Source: Strongylocentrotus droebachiensis (lineage: Eukaryota > Echinodermata > Echinoidea > Camarodonta > Strongylocentrotidae). From it: DNA of 64,000 nt. Under the pieces are notes generated by a model. The model was given only the letters and a program-made list of their open reading frames with translations. It made no database searches and had not been told where the DNA came from. The stretch is from NCBI GenBank assembly GCA_035222895.1, contig JAVYIG010000035.1, positions 372,001 to 436,000 of the forward strand, written 5' to 3'. The position numbers were made by a program, and so were the translations under genes. Shown here in pieces: positions 39,751-46,639 of this stretch (position 1 is its first letter; each line of letters starts with the position of its first letter).

Positions 39751-41199
39751 CATATCACTATTAATTTCATTTCACCAAGGAAAGTCGCTCGTGGGCTTGA
39801 TTTCCGAAGCCCACGCCAAAGCTATACACGAAATTGACTGGCGCAAATAATCTTTGAGATTGAAGAGCGCCATCTAAACGAAGAACCAACCAACCAACCT
39901 CTAACTTTCTTATTCCTTGCCCGATTTTGTTCAAATTTTCACTGATTTTATTCAAATCTTTTAAACTTTACAATAAAAGTAACTTAGTATGAAGGTTTTG
40001 GTTTCCTTTAATATCATTTATAAAGTTAGAACCGAAATTCTTAAAAGGCCAATATTTGTAGGGCAATAGGATGACTAACCGAATCTAATTCTTTTTTGAA
40101 ATCCAAACTGAGAATGATAGCAGGCAGATTGTGCAGTGCGGTAAATAACATATCCATGATTGATCAAGGTACCTCTCCGACATGTCGTTTCTTTAAAAAA
40201 GTTATTAGATCTGGGTAAATTAGGTAATTTAGTAAATTAGTAATCTTGAGTGTTCTTCATCTTCTCAGCTATGACATTCGAGGCAACTTTAGTATTAAAT
40301 TAATCAGAGATGGTTGGTTCGTTTGTTTTACCTGACCGCGCTAAGAATGCATGAACTTGTAAGTAAGTAACTATAAGTTTACTAATGCGTGTTTTCGCTT
40401 GTTTTTTGTATTTTTGTAGTTGGAAAAAAGAATGAAATTACACAAGTTTATGTTCGCTTGTTCTACCCATTACACATTCAACAATAAATTGATGAGATAT
40501 CTTTGAAATAGACAGCGAACATTTGCTGGGATACCATTTTCTGATGTAGGAATTCTAAACCATGATATTTCATGCGCTTTTTTATCTCACCACCTGGTCA
40601 ACAGTTGCAGATTAGCGCATAACTTTCCTGCGGTTTGGAGCATGGGGTAAAAAGAGAGCGGCTTCATTCCACTCCTTCCCTGTTACGAGTAAGTAAAATC
40701 TTCAGCGCCAAGAAACGCTATGCGTCTGCGCACATAGTTGCATCAATAACCGCACGCAACATGCTAATGACATCCTTCCTTTTCCCGTATATCTCGACTT
40801 CAATTAATTTCAATTTAATTGTATCTTTATGCACCACGGTAATTCTAAGTATGATTGTGCATCACGTTACAGTATACTGAAGTCGGTGTATTACCTGAAT
40901 ATGAATTATTGATAATGAATTTCTAATCGGTCGTGACGATTCGATATATATATTGTATTTTGAGATTACTAATCCATTAGTAAATTAAAACTGAATGTAG
41001 TTTCCACTTTCAATTTCAAGGATCCCAAGTGAGAATTATTTGTCCTAGCTAGTCATAGGAAAGAGAAACTCATTTCTCGAAAAGCTACACAGGGTATGGA
41101 GAGAGAGAGAGAGGAAGAAAAAAAAGAGACAGAGAGAGAGAGAGAATTAGAGAAAGAGAGTGAGATAGAGAGAGAGTGTGTGTATGTGTGCTTGTGGGG

Positions 41200-41230
<31 letters not shown>

Positions 41231-44200
41231 TGTGTGTGTATGTGTGTGTGTTTGTGGGAGAGAGAGATGGAGAGAGGAAGAGAGGAGTGTTTGTGTGTGT
41301 ATGTGGGAGAGAGAGATAGAGAGAGGAAGAGAGGAGTGTTTGTGTGTGTATGTGGGAGAGAGAGATAGGGAGAGATAGAGAGAGAGAGTGTGTGTGTGTG
41401 TTTGTGGGAGAGAGAGAGAGATAGAGAGAGGAAGAGAGGAGTGTTTGTGTGTGTATGTGGGAGAGAGAGATAGGGAGAGATAGAGAGAGAGAGAGAGTGT
41501 GTGTGTGTGTGTGTGTTTGTGGGAGAGAGAGAGATAGAGAGAGGAAGAGAGGAGTGTTTGTGTGTGTATGTGGGAGAGAGAGAGAGAGATAGGGCAGTTA
41601 AGAGATAACATATGTATTTGGGTTTATATTCTGAGGAGGCTAGGAACAGTGTGTAGTGGAAGTGTGGTCGGGTGGTGTGTGTGTCGCATGGTGGGGAGGG
41701 GGGTAGGGGGTCGGGGGTAGTAGTGTGTTTGGCTGGATAGGGTTATTTGTTTTATGTTACAACTGATTTAATTTCTGTTTTCATCAATTGTACAATCTAT
41801 GTAATGAAAATGTTTTGAATTCATGTGAAGGAAGAACAACTGTAGTTTATTTCTAAAACTAATTTGTGTTGTTGAAATCAATAAAAAAAAATATATATTG
41901 AAGACAAAAATAAATATGCACCACCTGATAGACTAAAATTTCAAAACAACGGAAATGAGAACAGAATGAGAAGAGGGAGAAGTATAGTTAGGTACATGGA
42001 ACACTGATAAGCAAATAAAGCTTTAGATAGAGAAAAGGGTAAAAATACAAACGAACGAAGAGAGAGATGCAGTGACTTTGAAGAGAGAGTTGAGAGGAGG
42101 AGCAAGCGGCTCTCCCCTTCGCCTCCCTTTTTCTGAAAATCTTGGATCCGCTACTGAAACTGTGTATCATTCTCCGATTCATTCATATTAGTTTGCATTT
42201 CTTGCAGAATTATCCATCTTTACAAAACGAATTAGTAAATTTCCAATTGATATATTTGGATATCTTCTTCCTATTGCCAGCTCGTATATACAACACTATT
42301 GCTGAATGACCACTACCCACATTTGGAAATATCTACTCTGTTGATAAAATCTTGAAGTGTATCTGATATCAACCGTAAATCTAATCTACCTTGAATCACG
42401 GGATGGACTTCACGCCATATATATCTCCGTAATGAGGGTTTATGAATTCACCATATATCTATTCCTTCATGTTCATAAATAATCCTGCTAATGATGAGAG
42501 TAATGCTATCTAAAAGACGGTTTCCTTCTCTGTTTAACTGTGAAATAGACTAAGTATTCTAATCCACACCTCGAATAACTGGTGCCATTTACACAAAAAA
42601 AGCTATATGTCCTTTTAAAATGAACACTGTTCTTTAGGTCTGCTTGATATAAGCCAGGTTCAGACCGTGGCTTCCTATAGTCAGCGTAAGTTAATCTCTG
42701 TAGCAGTAAATACCTCATGAATATTTTACTTACACAATTAGTTGTCCACACTCTTTTACTCGGACCAACTAGCCTCGATTAAGTTAACACGACCTTCCAC
42801 CGACCCAGTCTTACTCAGTGTAACTTCCAAAAGTCAGGGGCGGATCCAGGATTTTACAAGGGGTGGGGGAGGGGTGGGGCGTGATTTGTCCGAAATTGCA
42901 AACACGAAGTCTTTACGGTTTGGTGTAGGGACGTGCATTTTAAGATGCTCTATGGTACATTCTGATACATTTCTGAGTAAACTGAACATTATTTATGTGA
43001 TTTTTGTTAAAGGTAAAAGTGGATCCTGGATCGACCCCTGGAAGTGGTGGCGTCCGCACTAGTCGACCTCAACCCACCTTCCGCATCTTAACCGTTCGAA
43101 TTCTAATTTTTGATTGTAAACAAACAACCCTCGTGACAGGTAGAAGATACTCCGAGTGCAAAGTGAGAGCATCCACACGGTCAAATTTAATACGCTACCC
43201 TCTAGACGTTTCAGCGCGTTACTCCTGGATAAATCCAGGAGTACATCGGTCGGGGGTAAAGGTAGGCGTAGCGAACACGACCATTGTTCAGACGATCACT
43301 CACTACCCCGACCTTTACGTCGACCTCACCATTTTTACACCGACTAGCTCTAAACATGACCTTTATCGCGACCAAAATTGCCATCGCCTAAACAAGAATA
43401 CAGGACCATAGATATTCACCCGGTTATAATCAGTACCTTAAATGGTTACGGCTGAACATATAAAACGATCTGTATCACTAATCGATGTATGGTTCACTGC
43501 AGGATCTAAACCCGGTCGACAGAATATCATTACTCTGCATGAATGGTTTGCAACGTTTTACAAAAAAGAAATCCCCTCTGCCATTCTTCTAACCAATCAA
43601 ATTATTCGTTAGCAGAAATATATATTTCTTAATGGAATATAATATCAATTATTTTCCCTCCAGCCAACATAATCCCCCTTTTCTTCTACATTAGGATCGA
43701 ATACATCTTTGATATGAGTGATATGTGTGTATCAAATTAAAATCATTTGAATATAATGAAAACCCAAAGCTTTGAGACAAGCAAAGACATGAACCTTCTT
43801 CATGATAGAAAGCTTTGAAATATTGTGAACAATACTAGTAGTCACATCATATTTACCTGAGCTAGGTTTCACAGTGATTACTAATTTGTGTCCCAAAAAA
43901 AAAATTATCAAACCATCTCACACGAATTGACCAACCTATGACTCAATAAACTAATCACATACTGCAGTAACATCAATCAAATTATCTTTGCAAATGACGA
44001 TTGTTAGTTTCCTAAGCATATTTCACTGCAGTCTAGAACTTTTTGAGAGTTGCATCCAAACCAATAGCATGGTACAGAAGTGCTCGTGGCACAACAGTAT
44101 GTCCAGACATCAGTGTCTTATAATACCCCATTTATGGTGTACACACAAAAACCGACCACACAAAGCAAATATAATGTAGTGTTAAATAAAGCACCATTCC

Positions 44201-44844
44201 ATCATCATTTCATACATTATATGTCCTTCTCAATTCTTCAAATCGGCCCCATATGAGGGATTTTTGACGAAGGAATGGTACCAACGATAGGGTTACGACA
44301 TGCGGGGTAATTTAAAAGAACAGTAGACTAGACAAAATAAGATGTTTTACCATGAAAATACTCCTGAATAAGAACATACAATATTAATAGGGATTTGAAT
44401 TCCATACAAAATACAATATTTTATAAATGCATTTAACGATTATTCATAACAGAAAGTAATCAAATTTAACACATGTAAGAATAATACCAACAATAGGGTT
44501 ACGACATGTTGGGTAATTTAAAAGAACAGCATAATAGAAAAAGTACGATGTTTTACCATGACAATACTCCTGACTAAGGACAGACAACATTAATAAGATT
44601 TAAATTCCATGCATTTAACGATTATTCATAACAGAAAGTAATCAAATTTAACACATGTTTACGTGATAAACTTATTTTCAGTCATTTTTTTATTTATGGA
44701 ATGACATTCTTTGGATTGCTAACAAACCATCTTTATTTCAGTTTTTGAAGAGATAAACAGATTGTTTTTCCATTTACTTACCAGAGAAAACCCTCCACAC
44801 AAGGCAAGGAATATCCTTAGTCCACTCAAAGGTAAATCAACCAT
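15523..44844 (-). CDS. Gene B: adhesion GPCR, signal peptide to TM2 (discontinuous, 3' part not found)
   Basis: A surface receptor of the adhesion GPCR family, assembled from minus-strand exons. Candidate order: 44,844-44,782 (signal peptide), possibly 44,116-44,027, then 29,773-29,468, 28,519-28,149, 27,136-27,040, 26,017-25,892, 24,678-24,407, 23,693-23,638, 17,267-17,150, 16,757-16,663 and 15,628-15,523. The last nine join in phase with GT/AG borders and no stop. They give a Cys-containing ectodomain, a Ser/Thr-rich stalk, a GAIN-type region, a GPS motif (CSFWD, WSSTGC, CYCDHMTSF), TM1 and TM2. In this family GAIN/GPS self-cleavage leaves a non-covalent ectodomain on the seven-helix stalk. 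The signal exon ends in phase 0 and the 29.5-kb exon needs phase 1, so at least one exon is missing from the model. TM3-TM7 are not visible below 15,523. The gene is either very long, truncated, or expresses an unusual two-helix product. Confidence 0.8.
16663..16757 (-). CDS. Gene B exon: TM1
   Basis: The 95-nt exon has a phase 0 acceptor CAG and ends after two bases of an Arg codon before donor GTAAAA. It begins DGDIISDILTWVGLGLSV and continues as a hydrophobic helix to FFILR, the expected TM1 directly after the GPS stalk. Confidence 0.88.
17150..17267 (-). CDS. Gene B exon: GPS motif C-terminal half
   Basis: The 118-nt exon has acceptor AAAG, a weak match, and donor GTAAGA. It encodes KWSSTGCRET, then CYCDHMTSFAILVSL. 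This is the second half of the GPS box with the canonical C-x-C-x-H and the cleavage dipeptide context H-M|T. Most members have Leu at the middle position, so Met is a conservative variant. The T/S nucleophile position is kept, so autoproteolysis looks possible. Confidence 0.9.
17893..18896 (+). repeat. 5' LTR of the gypsy-type element
   Basis: Begins TGTAGGGGGTTAGG and ends CCACCTCACA. It is the same length as the 3' LTR and differs from it at about 11 sites. It contains the short palindromic stretch GGTCCCAGGGCCAGGACC near 18,272. Confidence 0.93.
18899..18926 (+). promoter_or_regulatory. Candidate primer-binding site
   Basis: Two bases after the 5' LTR the sequence reads TGGCGACCGAAGGATGGG followed by ATTCGAACC. 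The complement has the tRNA T-loop signature GGTTCGAATCC and ends in CCA, as expected for a tRNA 3' half used to prime reverse transcription. The distance from T-loop to CCA is about two bases longer than in a standard tRNA, so the exact primer is uncertain. Confidence 0.7.
19561..19784 (+). pseudogene. Gag N-terminal segment with PB1-like look
   Basis: Frame 1 opens at 19,561. A second Met at 19,609 starts MALYVKIEEGGRKLKFPL, and later YLDTDGMEVVVP precedes a run of 11 G (19,774-19,784) where the useful frame changes. The layout of a basic beta hairpin, a helix SLEALQTNF and an acidic Y-x-D-x-DG strand resembles PB1 or ubiquitin-like folds. This is my inference by eye, not an established family match. 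After the G-run this frame no longer resembles gag. Confidence 0.55.
19785..20370 (+). pseudogene. Gag capsid-like segment
   Basis: Frame 3 is open from just after the first G-run to a second run of 11 G (20,360-20,370). From about 19,911 it reads MAPERKLPTFGGRPGE, then RSAFAKYAIPDQQQGA and LFLERKQQKGESVRDFAL, the helical capsid pattern of metazoan gypsy gag proteins (Gag/retrotrans-type). Beyond the second G-run the gag sequence continues in frame 1. The two homopolymer frame changes may be real mutations, slippage sites or assembly errors. Confidence 0.75.
20371..21648 (+). pseudogene. Gag nucleocapsid fused to integrase tail
   Basis: One uninterrupted frame. It starts in the rest of gag and holds a CCHC knuckle CFNCSGWGHYARECP at about 20,626-20,670. 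A Pro/Gly-rich stretch follows, then a region that may be the start of pol (EGLPEKHREVF near 21,350). From about 21,388 it switches abruptly to the C-terminal part of a gypsy integrase core, with ERLNHTLHNMLGSLP and then SFVYAYNSTVHASTG and LMSGRNGRLP. Protease, RT and RNase H are absent. The junction keeps the frame open, so the deletion product may be a stable gag-integrase-tail fusion or simply a fossil of a deletion. Confidence 0.8.
21649..22411 (+). other. Non-coding 3' interior of the gypsy element
   Basis: Between the end of the fusion frame and the polypurine tract. Only short frames are seen and no domain is recognised. It is probably the 3' leader of the parental element. Confidence 0.6.
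22412..22424 (+). promoter_or_regulatory. Polypurine tract
   Basis: AAGTGGGGAAGGA directly precedes the 3' LTR, the expected position for the plus-strand primer of LTR elements. A very similar AAGTGGGGAAGGA lies in the fusion frame at about 21,584. Confidence 0.75.
22425..23428 (+). repeat. 3' LTR of the gypsy-type element
   Basis: Begins TGTAAGGGGTTAGG, ends CCACCTCACA, and is 1,004 bp like its partner. It is followed directly by the TTAT target duplication. Confidence 0.93.
23638..23693 (-). CDS. Gene B exon: GPS motif N-terminal half
   Basis: The 56-nt exon runs from acceptor CTGCAG to donor GTATTA, starts in phase 0 and ends after two bases. It encodes MIGQEYFSPTCSFWDIKT. The PxCxFWD block is the first Cys and Trp of the GPS motif, and the next exon continues RKWSSTGC. 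The intron between the two carries the gypsy element. Confidence 0.85.
24407..24678 (-). CDS. Gene B exon: GAIN subdomain B
   Basis: The 272-nt exon has acceptor TTTTAG and donor GTGAGT. It completes a Val codon from the previous exon and ends in phase 0. It encodes SDLSDLKWIINGFYMDS, an Asn-rich loop with N-glycosylation sequons (NKT, NAT), and YLRVASNFIMATVF then IPFSFTLIHST. The last part, with alternating hydrophobic strands just before the GPS exon, is typical of GAIN subdomain B. Confidence 0.82.
24897..25717 (-). mobile_element. Non-LTR retrotransposon 3' fragment with 16-bp target duplication
   Basis: ATTGATACTGAACTAA occurs at 24,881-24,896 and 25,718-25,733 and brackets 821 bp. On the minus strand the insert ends in an A-rich tail with AAAC units next to the left duplication, as expected for target-primed reverse transcription. 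No coding region is left, so this is a 5'-truncated copy or a SINE-like element. It lies in a gene B intron. Confidence 0.75.
25892..26017 (-). CDS. Gene B exon: Cys-containing GAIN or ectodomain segment
   Basis: The 126-nt exon runs from acceptor GCTAG to donor GTATGG, in phase with both neighbours. It encodes IYVYRSVLKDVCATEW, then RFSLPVNYFCEKDNKFK. The two cysteines are probably paired. The position between the helix-rich segment at 27.1 kb and subdomain B argues for part of the GAIN domain, but I cannot place it exactly. Confidence 0.78.
27040..27136 (-). CDS. Gene B exon: GAIN N-terminal helix region
   Basis: The 97-nt exon has a phase 0 acceptor ATAG and donor GTAAGT. It encodes DNLQLLLNPDIIEQKVFDIG and NLSTGQSIEVN, an amphipathic, helix-like stretch that fits GAIN subdomain A. 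It joins the next exon through a split Asn codon. Confidence 0.78.
27410..27775 (+). mobile_element. tRNA-derived SINE
   Basis: Shares several long blocks with 47,870-48,575, including CCCGCTGCGTACAGTCATG, AGGATCAAAACCGTGTCGAT and AGTAGCA-ACACATGCTTTA. It contains A-box-like and B-box-like spacing. It sits in the intron between the stalk and GAIN exons of gene B. The family is not named here because I cannot search a repeat library. Confidence 0.65.
28149..28519 (-). CDS. Gene B exon: Ser/Thr-rich stalk
   Basis: The 371-nt exon has acceptor TTCAG and donor GTAACA, starts after one base of a Gly codon and ends in phase 0. The first part, SRFQVSFNRFFSGSNYYGPP followed by WCSLFRLDN, looks folded. 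The rest is dense in Ser, Thr and Pro (for example TTSVPSETTSPSLTSSSSPP), typical of an O-glycosylated spacer between ectodomain modules and GAIN. Confidence 0.8.
29225..29408 (-). pseudogene. Degenerate copy of the adjacent ectodomain exon end
   Basis: This stretch is a diverged duplicate of about 29,410-29,570, with shared TATTCTA-AGACA-GACTGCATCGAT and GTAGAGTAGTTA blocks at a period near 185 bp. It repeats the 3' end of the 29.5-kb exon and its donor area, but is too diverged to be used with confidence. Confidence 0.6.
29468..29773 (-). CDS. Gene B exon: extracellular Cys-rich segment
   Basis: The 306-nt exon has acceptor GCAAAG and donor GTGATG, a weak match, and enters and leaves in phases that fit the stalk exon. 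It encodes TTENPCVPTFPACPEGSLN, then VHCNTYTCGSLAFILLANYS and ALPGSFPPDYIEIDAVVSVE. It has five Cys and several N-glycosylation sequons. I do not recognise the domain. Confidence 0.7.
29774..30324. other. Intron sequence, nothing recognised
   Basis: Between the first confirmed ectodomain exon and the inner end of the right inverted-repeat arm. It is AT-rich and contains no clear exon or repeat of the families seen elsewhere in the window. Confidence 0.5.
31347..31376. repeat. GA microsatellite
   Basis: A pure GA run of about 28 bp within the right-arm-specific insertion, with a second shorter GAGAGA stretch at about 31,436. Confidence 0.9.
32331..32650 (-). pseudogene. Decayed non-LTR 3' end, right-arm copy
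   Basis: Mirror of 6,766-7,084. It carries the same Cys/His knuckle region and an additional CACAT insertion near 32,568 that is absent from the left arm. Confidence 0.6.
33513..33815. repeat. Minisatellite, right-arm copy
   Basis: Mirror of 5,606-5,905, with TTGGTCGATGGTCGTTGG as the core on this strand. Unit number and spacers match the left arm almost exactly. Confidence 0.9.
36993..37181. mobile_element. TA-flanked MITE, right-arm copy
   Basis: Mirror of 2,226-2,414, the same 189-bp length, flanked by TA at 36,991-36,992 and 37,182-37,183. Confidence 0.8.
38473..39558 (+). CDS. Non-LTR retrotransposon polyprotein C-terminus: RNase H
   Basis: An open frame of 361 codons starting in the truncated body (first codon TTG, not a real start). 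IYTDGSKLEDGKTGAAF, MRAELVAILMALEW, FSDALSALQMI and WIPSHCDIRGNEIVDRAAK are the D-E-D-H/D catalytic blocks of a type I RNase H. CEVCQEDETIKHFIFYC is a CCHC-like knuckle near the end. This order is known from I, Ingi and related non-LTR clades that carry RNase H after RT. The frame is intact, but with no endonuclease or RT it cannot move on its own. Confidence 0.9.
   Translation: MGDDYDLNNLEWKIGEGPFKLRSFRDEVVVEGQTNLLPKIPEWRLARPQVSFEHHGKVQKKEMPPFEIKSIVLDSIGNSWNGFLHIYTDGSKLEDGKTGAAFYVSHYNVVKFFRLSHVCIMRAELVAILMALEWINTFIESSSVVIFSDALSALQMIDSYFIRCAIVNEILSIINILQFKDVCVAFEWIPSHCDIRGNEIVDRAAKKGAMKRCIDIVIPNTRSELAASRLIHYNKLWQAEWDNAEHGRFLYALHSDVSKPIHRQGLSRREECLIQQLRVGNCSLNYYLFQINQHDTGLCEVCQEDETIKHFIFYCTKYDKDRRLLKERIKLNNPNLKQLLMSNPIFTRELLGYIYETNRFR
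39706..39745. repeat. Poly-T run of about 40 bp
   Basis: An uninterrupted T tract inside the 3' non-coding part of the non-LTR insertion, followed by another 150 bp before the CCAA tail. Its strand is opposite to that expected for a poly(A) tail of the element. Confidence 0.9.
40690..41130 (+). repeat. Duplicated flank, proximal copy
   Basis: Diverged direct repeat of 45,990-46,390. Shared blocks include GTATGATTGTG-ATCACGTTACA, CGGTCGTG-CG and CTCATTTCTCGAAAAG. It spans the visible outer end of the right arm (40,878) without a break. This suggests the arm boundary at the window edge is not a natural element end. Confidence 0.8.
41095..41600. repeat. GA/GT microsatellite array
   Basis: About 500 bp of alternating (GA)n and (GT)n blocks with a higher-order unit (GAGAGGAGTGTTTGTGTG and GTATGTGGGAGAG recurring about every 60-120 bp). 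It is purine-rich on the plus strand and lies in intron 1 of gene B. Confidence 0.95.
42835..43040. mobile_element. Short MITE with GGATCCAGG ends
   Basis: CAGGGGCGGATCCAGGAT at the left and a near-complement ending GACCCCTG at the right bound 206 bp. The ends resemble those at 11,425/14,431 and 49,784/50,287, suggesting one hAT-like family. The flanking duplication is imperfect. Confidence 0.5.
43041..44026. other. Intron sequence with no confident feature
   Basis: Includes a CG-richer block at 43,050-43,430 with several CGACC words and then AT-rich DNA. No exon with both good splice sites and coding character was found. Confidence 0.5.
44027..44116 (-). CDS. Possible Cys-rich exon of gene B
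   Basis: A 90-nt stretch between AAG and GTGAAA encodes TDVWTYCCATSTSVPCYWFG, then CNSQKVLDC. It is dense in Cys as in extracellular modules. Its outgoing phase fits the 29.5-kb exon, but its incoming phase does not fit the signal-peptide exon, and both splice sites are weak. It may be chance. Confidence 0.25.
44278..44660. repeat. Tandem duplication of about 200 bp
   Basis: ACGACATG-GGGTAATTTAAAAG and ATTTAACGATTATTCATAAC each occur twice about 180-210 bp apart. The second unit lacks about 30 bp of the first. Confidence 0.85.
44782..44844 (-). CDS. Gene B exon 1: signal peptide
   Basis: ATG at 44,844-44,842 opens MVDLPLSGLRIFLALCGGFS, followed by Leu and donor GTAAGT. It has a short polar start, a hydrophobic core and small residues near the end, as in a secretory signal. 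The position 5' of the ectodomain exons on the same strand makes it the likely first coding exon, though the phase link is not closed. Confidence 0.55.
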
Positions 44845-44935
44845 GATGATGATTATCTTTCACTAATCACAATCTTAGATCGATATTGTCAATAGAGTTA
44901 AAGAGTTATGAAGAATATTGAGACAAATCTTGAAC

Positions 44936-44943
44936 CTATATAG
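44936..44943 (-). promoter_or_regulatory. TATA-like box upstream of exon 1
   Basis: CTATATAG lies 92 bp upstream of the putative start codon on the minus strand, within the sequence expected to hold the gene B promoter. It is only a motif match. Confidence 0.25.
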
Positions 44944-45239
44944 TCAAGGGAGGTCATCTCCTTCCTTCTCAAAATGTGAATTTGGAAGTCTTCTTCCAAT
45001 AATCTGCGTATTTAACGCATGAAAATCCAAACAGAAGAACCTGGGAATCACTAAAGATGAAGATGATTTTGCACACTCTGCTGGAAAAAAAACGCTGCTA
45101 TCTTGGTACGTTTAATTTGCGAAATGCTTTGAGAGCGTAAGGAAAATGAGTGGAAAAATGCATGAGTTTAATATATGCAGCTCGCTGAAATTATGTAAGG
45201 CGTTTATCACCATGGTTTCAAACTCGCTTTGTTAATGTT

Positions 45240-45470
45240 TTCGTTATAATGCCTGCGTCACACTGTACCGAAGTTGACACCAGATGGACACACGATTAAG
45301 GAAATGTCCAAATTCGGCTCTGATCGTAAAGACTTCGGGCCATTCGTTACGGCATTTTAAGCCATCGTATACCGCCCGTGGAGTTTTTTTAGGCTTCGGC
45401 AGCAACTTCGTAGTGCCCGCGTCACACCGTCCCGAAGTAGACATAAGATGGACATACGATGATTTTTCAA
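45240..45470. repeat. Diverged pair of GCGTCACAC-CCGAAGT units
   Basis: GCGTCACACTGTACCGAAGT at about 45,253 and GCGTCACACCGTCCCGAAGT at about 45,419 each precede GACA and an AGATGGACA block, giving a 166-bp repeat. It is locally richer in GC than its surroundings. No gene is recognised. Confidence 0.6.
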
Positions 45471-45989
45471 TTTCAATTCAAGGTTTTATTTCGAAAAACA
45501 GTAGAGTACAATGATGCATTAGTTAAAGAAAGAAAAAGAGACTATGGTAGTAGTTGTTTCATGCACCACCAGGGGGATCAACAGTTGTTATTTCACCAGT
45601 CATCAGGAATTCGGCCTGTTATGAACAATCAGGGACAAGGCTAATAAATTTGCCCAAGTTTTATTTTTTCAAATGTCTTTGCGATTGTATTCAATGTTGT
45701 TGGATTAGCAAAAGGATATTAAATGCACCTGTTGGCTGTTGGGAAAGAAGAGAGTAAAATCTTGTAATTACAACTTCGAGAGAGGTCCCTTTCCTCGACA
45801 AAGCATTGCATAAAGAAGATCTGTAAAATATAGGATGAAGGTCTAATTAAATGTACTTTGATTTTCAAAAGAAACAAGATAGAATAAATTTGAATAATAC
45901 GAATTGTAGCTGTTTAAACAGCTGCCCCGTCGGCAGGCTACTCTTCGATTAGTGTCATTTTCAGAAAGGAGGTATCCGAGGTAAATTTG

Positions 45990-46390
45990 TTCAAGTAAAT
46001 GAATCTTTAACGCCAACGAACGCCCCTGTCGAACACGGCTGCATCAATAACTGCCTGCAACATGCTAATAGAAACTTTACCTTTCCCGCATATCTTTACT
46101 TCAAGTCATTTCAATTTAATTTCGATTTTGATGTACCACAGTAATTTTATGTATGATTGTGTATCACGTTACAATATAATTCAGTGTATTAACGGAGTAT
46201 GATTAATTAAAATGAAGTTCTAGTCGGTCGTGGCGTCTCGATATATATTGCTTTTTGTCATTGACAATTCATTAGTAAATGTCAAATGAATGCGGTTTCC
46301 ACTTTACAATTTACAAGGATGCCAGGTAGCAATTATTTTTCTTAGCCAGTCATAGGAAACAGAAACTCATTTCTCGAAAAGATACATGGG
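45990..46390 (+). repeat. Duplicated flank, distal copy
   Basis: Diverged copy of 40,690-41,130, also followed by a GA/GT array. It lies upstream of gene B exon 1, whereas the other copy lies in intron 1. Confidence 0.8.
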
Positions 46391-46399
46391 GTGTGTACA

Positions 46400-46620
46400 G
46401 AGATAAAGAGAGACAGAGAGTGAGAGAAAGAGAGAAGGAGAGCGAGAGTGTGGTGTGTGTGTGTGTGTGTGTGCGTGTGTGCGTGCGTGTGTGTGTGTGT
46501 GTATGTGTGTGCGTACGTGTGCGTGCGTATGTGTGTGTGTGTGGGGGGGTGTGGGTGAAAGTGAGAGGGAGAGAGAGAGAGAGAGAGAGAGAGGGGAGAG
46601 AGAGGGAGAGAAGGGGCAGA
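46400..46620. repeat. GA/GT microsatellite array, distal
   Basis: (GA)n, then (GT)n with GTGCGT variants, then (GA)n. It is the counterpart of the array at 41,095-41,600 but about half as long. Confidence 0.95.
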
Positions 46621-46639
46621 TTAAAGAGAACATATGGAC

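Larger units (their letters stand above)
38439..39898 (+). mobile_element. 5'-truncated non-LTR retrotransposon with RNase H
   Basis: The insert is bounded by CTCTAACT at 38,431-38,438 and 39,899-39,906. The left arm has a single uninterrupted CTCTAACT at the matching place, so the 8-bp target duplication and empty site are directly visible. It keeps only the end of the polyprotein (RNase H and a C-terminal knuckle), a 3' region with a 40-bp T-run (about 39,706-39,745), and ends in repeated CCAA. The insertion happened after the two arms arose. Confidence 0.92.
30325..40878 (-). repeat. Right arm of giant inverted repeat
   Basis: Reverse complement of 1-8,763. From 31,880 to 40,878 the match is nearly base for base, apart from a 1.46-kb retrotransposon insertion (38,439-39,898) and small indels. 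From 30,325 to 31,880 it is clearly diverged and holds an extra block of about 390 bp (31,219-31,605) with a GA microsatellite and C-rich sequence that the left arm lacks. It occupies intron 1 of gene B. The mirrored MITEs, minisatellite, non-LTR fragment and SINE are at the positions given for the left arm. Confidence 0.96.

Noticed and set aside
1..40878. Reading the two arms as terminal inverted repeats of one giant transposon
   Set aside because: The interior consists of host receptor exons and unrelated elements, the outer end is not visible, and homology to another copy crosses the arm end, so a transposon interpretation is not supported.
41147..41611. 154-codon SLSLSL/HTHTHT frame
   Set aside because: Direct translation of the GA/GT microsatellite.
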